Origin: Endozoicomonadaceae bacterium
GTDB lineage: Bacteria > Pseudomonadota > Gammaproteobacteria > Pseudomonadales > Endozoicomonadaceae
Length of the DNA: 16,170 nt
Assembly (NCBI GenBank): GCA_023146365.1
Contig: JAGLCE010000124.1
Span: 1 to 16,170 of the forward strand
Reading direction: 5' to 3'
In this document: positions 14,938-16,170 of the stretch, one piece after another
How positions within the stretch are numbered: position 1 is the first letter of the stretch
Layout: every line of letters starts with the position of its first letter
Position numbers and translations under genes: made by a program
Notes under the pieces: generated by a model
What the model saw: only the letters and a program-made list of their open reading frames with translations
Told to the model about the DNA's origin: nothing
The model's database searches: none

Positions 14938-15257
14938 GATCGAAACTACCCTTTACTCTGAAAACCTCAGTTAATCCGTCAGTGCCTAATCAATCCCAGT
15001 CTTAAGGCGCCACAGCAATAACACATTGACATCACCCAAGCATTCAGCCTACGGAAGCAGCGTGAATAGCAACAATTATGTCAACAAACACGAGCACCTG
15101 AGCTTTTATTTTTTCAATATTCATTTGCATCACCTATTGTCTACACTCTTGAGGGTATCAGAAATAGTTGATTACACTGTTAAATTTGCAGGTTCCCTTT
15201 TTCTGCTACCATCATGCAAGGTGCTGTTGGGATTGAGCGTTAGGCTCCATCGGTCAT
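14938..15257. other. Intergenic region upstream of recG with an attC-like inverted repeat
   Basis: No believable gene. The 79-codon plus-strand frame at 15026-15265 has no ribosome binding site and no family resemblance. GCCTAAT and CAATCCCA (14984-14998) are mirrored by TGGGATTG and GTTAGGC (15228-15245). That is an R/L-type arrangement like an attC, but with about 230 bases between the arms, longer than normal attC sites. The recG promoter should lie in the first 100 bases; I could not assign -10 and -35 boxes with confidence. Confidence 0.4.
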
Positions 15258-15461
15258 CTACTTAGTCGACCCTGAAAAACCATCTTTTAAAACAGTTTCC
15301 ACTGCATCACCACACTTCTCATCACTTAGGTTGTACAGCTGTTTTAACGCCAACAGGCCAATCATTAAGCGAGTTGACTTTACTGCTAGCCCTTGATCGC
15401 TGCAATGCACAGCAAGTGGCTGTTCTCCAGCGTTGCCCAGCTTATCGTTCTTCCCAGCGCC
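15258..15461 (-). pseudogene. IS5-like transposase N-terminal relic
   Basis: A 67-codon minus frame between stops contains RLMIGLLALKQLYNLSDE, preceded by GNAGEQPLAVHC. This is the N-terminal helix segment (RLMVGLxxLKxLYNLSDE) of transposases in the IS5/IS1182 group. The reading frame then continues for about 20 unrelated-looking residues to a TAG at 15258-15260. The start is missing: an adjoining frame further upstream (to about 15545) is open and overlaps, suggesting a frameshift. The catalytic part is absent. It differs from the relic at 12500-12796, which represents a different IS5-family transposase. Confidence 0.6.
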
Positions 15462-15786
15462 CTATTATGCAATTATTTGGGTGCATAGGTGGCTCATCTT
15501 TCAGGATTTCTGAGCCAGGAATCATGACCATTAATTCACTTGACTTGTAAAAACGAAACTATGCTAAGTGTTAATTTCGTTATATGTAATGTAGGCTCTT
15601 TTTGATTTTAAAATTATATGGCTTAAATAGATCTCCTGAATTACACAGTGCAGCTCTGTAAAAACATAGTTACTCATAACAAGATCATAATCACTAGCGA
15701 ATGAAATCCGCGACTTTTATCTAGCTCGCTCATCGACTTATACGTTAGCAGCACATAAACAATGAAACTGTCCAAGAATCTGCGAG

Positions 15787-15988
15787 TTAAAGATAGAGCC
15801 GTCGGTCTGTTTGAATAATCATAATTTTCTGGATAGGAGGACGCCATTCGTCATGTTCCCTAAAATTATCTATTTTCCCATCATTTTCAAGTCATTGAAT
15901 ATAATCTTGAGACACTATTACCTTCTTTTTCGGAAACCTGCTCCAGTATTTCGTTATAGATCGAATGTTGTCTTAAATAATTAAACAT
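15787..15988 (-). pseudogene. Possible frameshifted small gene, unrecognised
   Basis: An ATG at 15988 opens a 33-codon minus frame (MFNYLRQHSIYNEILEQVSE and on to RLYSMT). It ends at 15887-15889. In the next frame a protein-like stretch continues (LENDGKIDNFREHDEW, then IQKIMIIQTDRRLYL) to a TAA at 15787-15789. Joining them needs one frameshift near 15895. The frame is also open upstream of the ATG for about 45 codons, so the fragment may be longer. No family is recognised, and chance in AT-rich DNA cannot be excluded. Confidence 0.25.
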
Positions 15989-16170
15989 CCTGTAACCTTT
16001 GCTAACGTTAATGCAAACGCGAAGATAAGTCTGATCAATGAGTGGAAATATGCCTTGAGTCACATATGAAATACCTATTTGAGAAGGCTTCGCCCTAAAA
16101 TATATTCTCTTGTTCTTTTTAACATCTCAGCTGACGCCTCACATTATAATTTCCCAAAAAAAAACCTGGA
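15989..16170. other. Right-edge sequence without a supported feature
   Basis: AT-rich DNA. Short open frames exist on both strands but none resembles a known protein. A gene might continue beyond the window. Confidence 0.4.

Noticed and set aside
15026..15265. 79-codon plus-strand frame
   Set aside because: No ribosome binding site, no family resemblance, and it overlaps the attC-like repeat and the transposase relic.
15530..15562. CACTTGACTTGTAAAA as another copy of the 1393-1490 hairpin arm
   Set aside because: Only a short partial match in a different order; no inverted partner nearby.
1..16170. CRISPR array, tRNA or rRNA genes
   Set aside because: No regularly spaced direct repeats and no recognisable tRNA or rRNA sequence were seen on either strand.

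Overview
The window is bacterial chromosomal DNA, most likely from a gammaproteobacterium that lives with a eukaryotic host. The evidence is a gammaproteobacterial housekeeping set (recG, tsaD-folB-folK, cca, pilB, ubiC, queH) next to a eukaryote-directed ubiquitin-ligase effector, a secreted trypsin-like protease and many decayed mobile elements. An Endozoicomonas-like marine symbiont would fit, but that is a guess from gene content, not a placement.

Layout. 1-1500 is a mosaic of broken mobile DNA: an IS630-like transposase fragment running off the left edge, the tail of a REP-associated (Y1) transposase, two inverted REP-like palindromes, the 5' part of a group IIC-type intron with a truncated reverse transcriptase, an integron attC-like site, and a 5'-nucleotidase gene cut off by a long hairpin. 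1726-3720 (-) encodes an AT-rich 664-residue LRR protein with a NEL-type E3 ubiquitin ligase domain (putative catalytic Cys425) and, unexpectedly, a C-terminal U-box-like domain. 3986-4215 is a small frameshifted gene. 4324-5163 (-) is a secreted S1 protease. Between its start and ubiC (5429-5962, +) lies (GGTTTT)8.

6478-15000 is mostly core genome: queH (-), pilB (+), cca (+), then the tightly packed tsaD-folB-folK operon (-), which converges with cca and overlaps its end, and recG (-). The gap between tsaD and recG holds an IS5-family transposase relic. 14938-16170 has no intact gene, but holds another transposase relic, an attC-like inverted repeat and frameshifted coding-like remnants.

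How the genes work together. folB and folK act at successive steps of folate synthesis and are translationally coupled. tsaD (t6A), queH (queuosine) and cca (3' CCA) all serve tRNA maturation. ubiC starts ubiquinone synthesis. pilB powers type IV pilus assembly, although its usual partners pilC and pilD are not beside it. The effector and the protease are accessory, plausibly host-interaction genes, and sit in the part richest in mobile-element debris.

The most notable item is the effector that carries a NEL (cysteine-type) E3 domain and a U-box-like (scaffold-type) E3 domain in one polypeptide.
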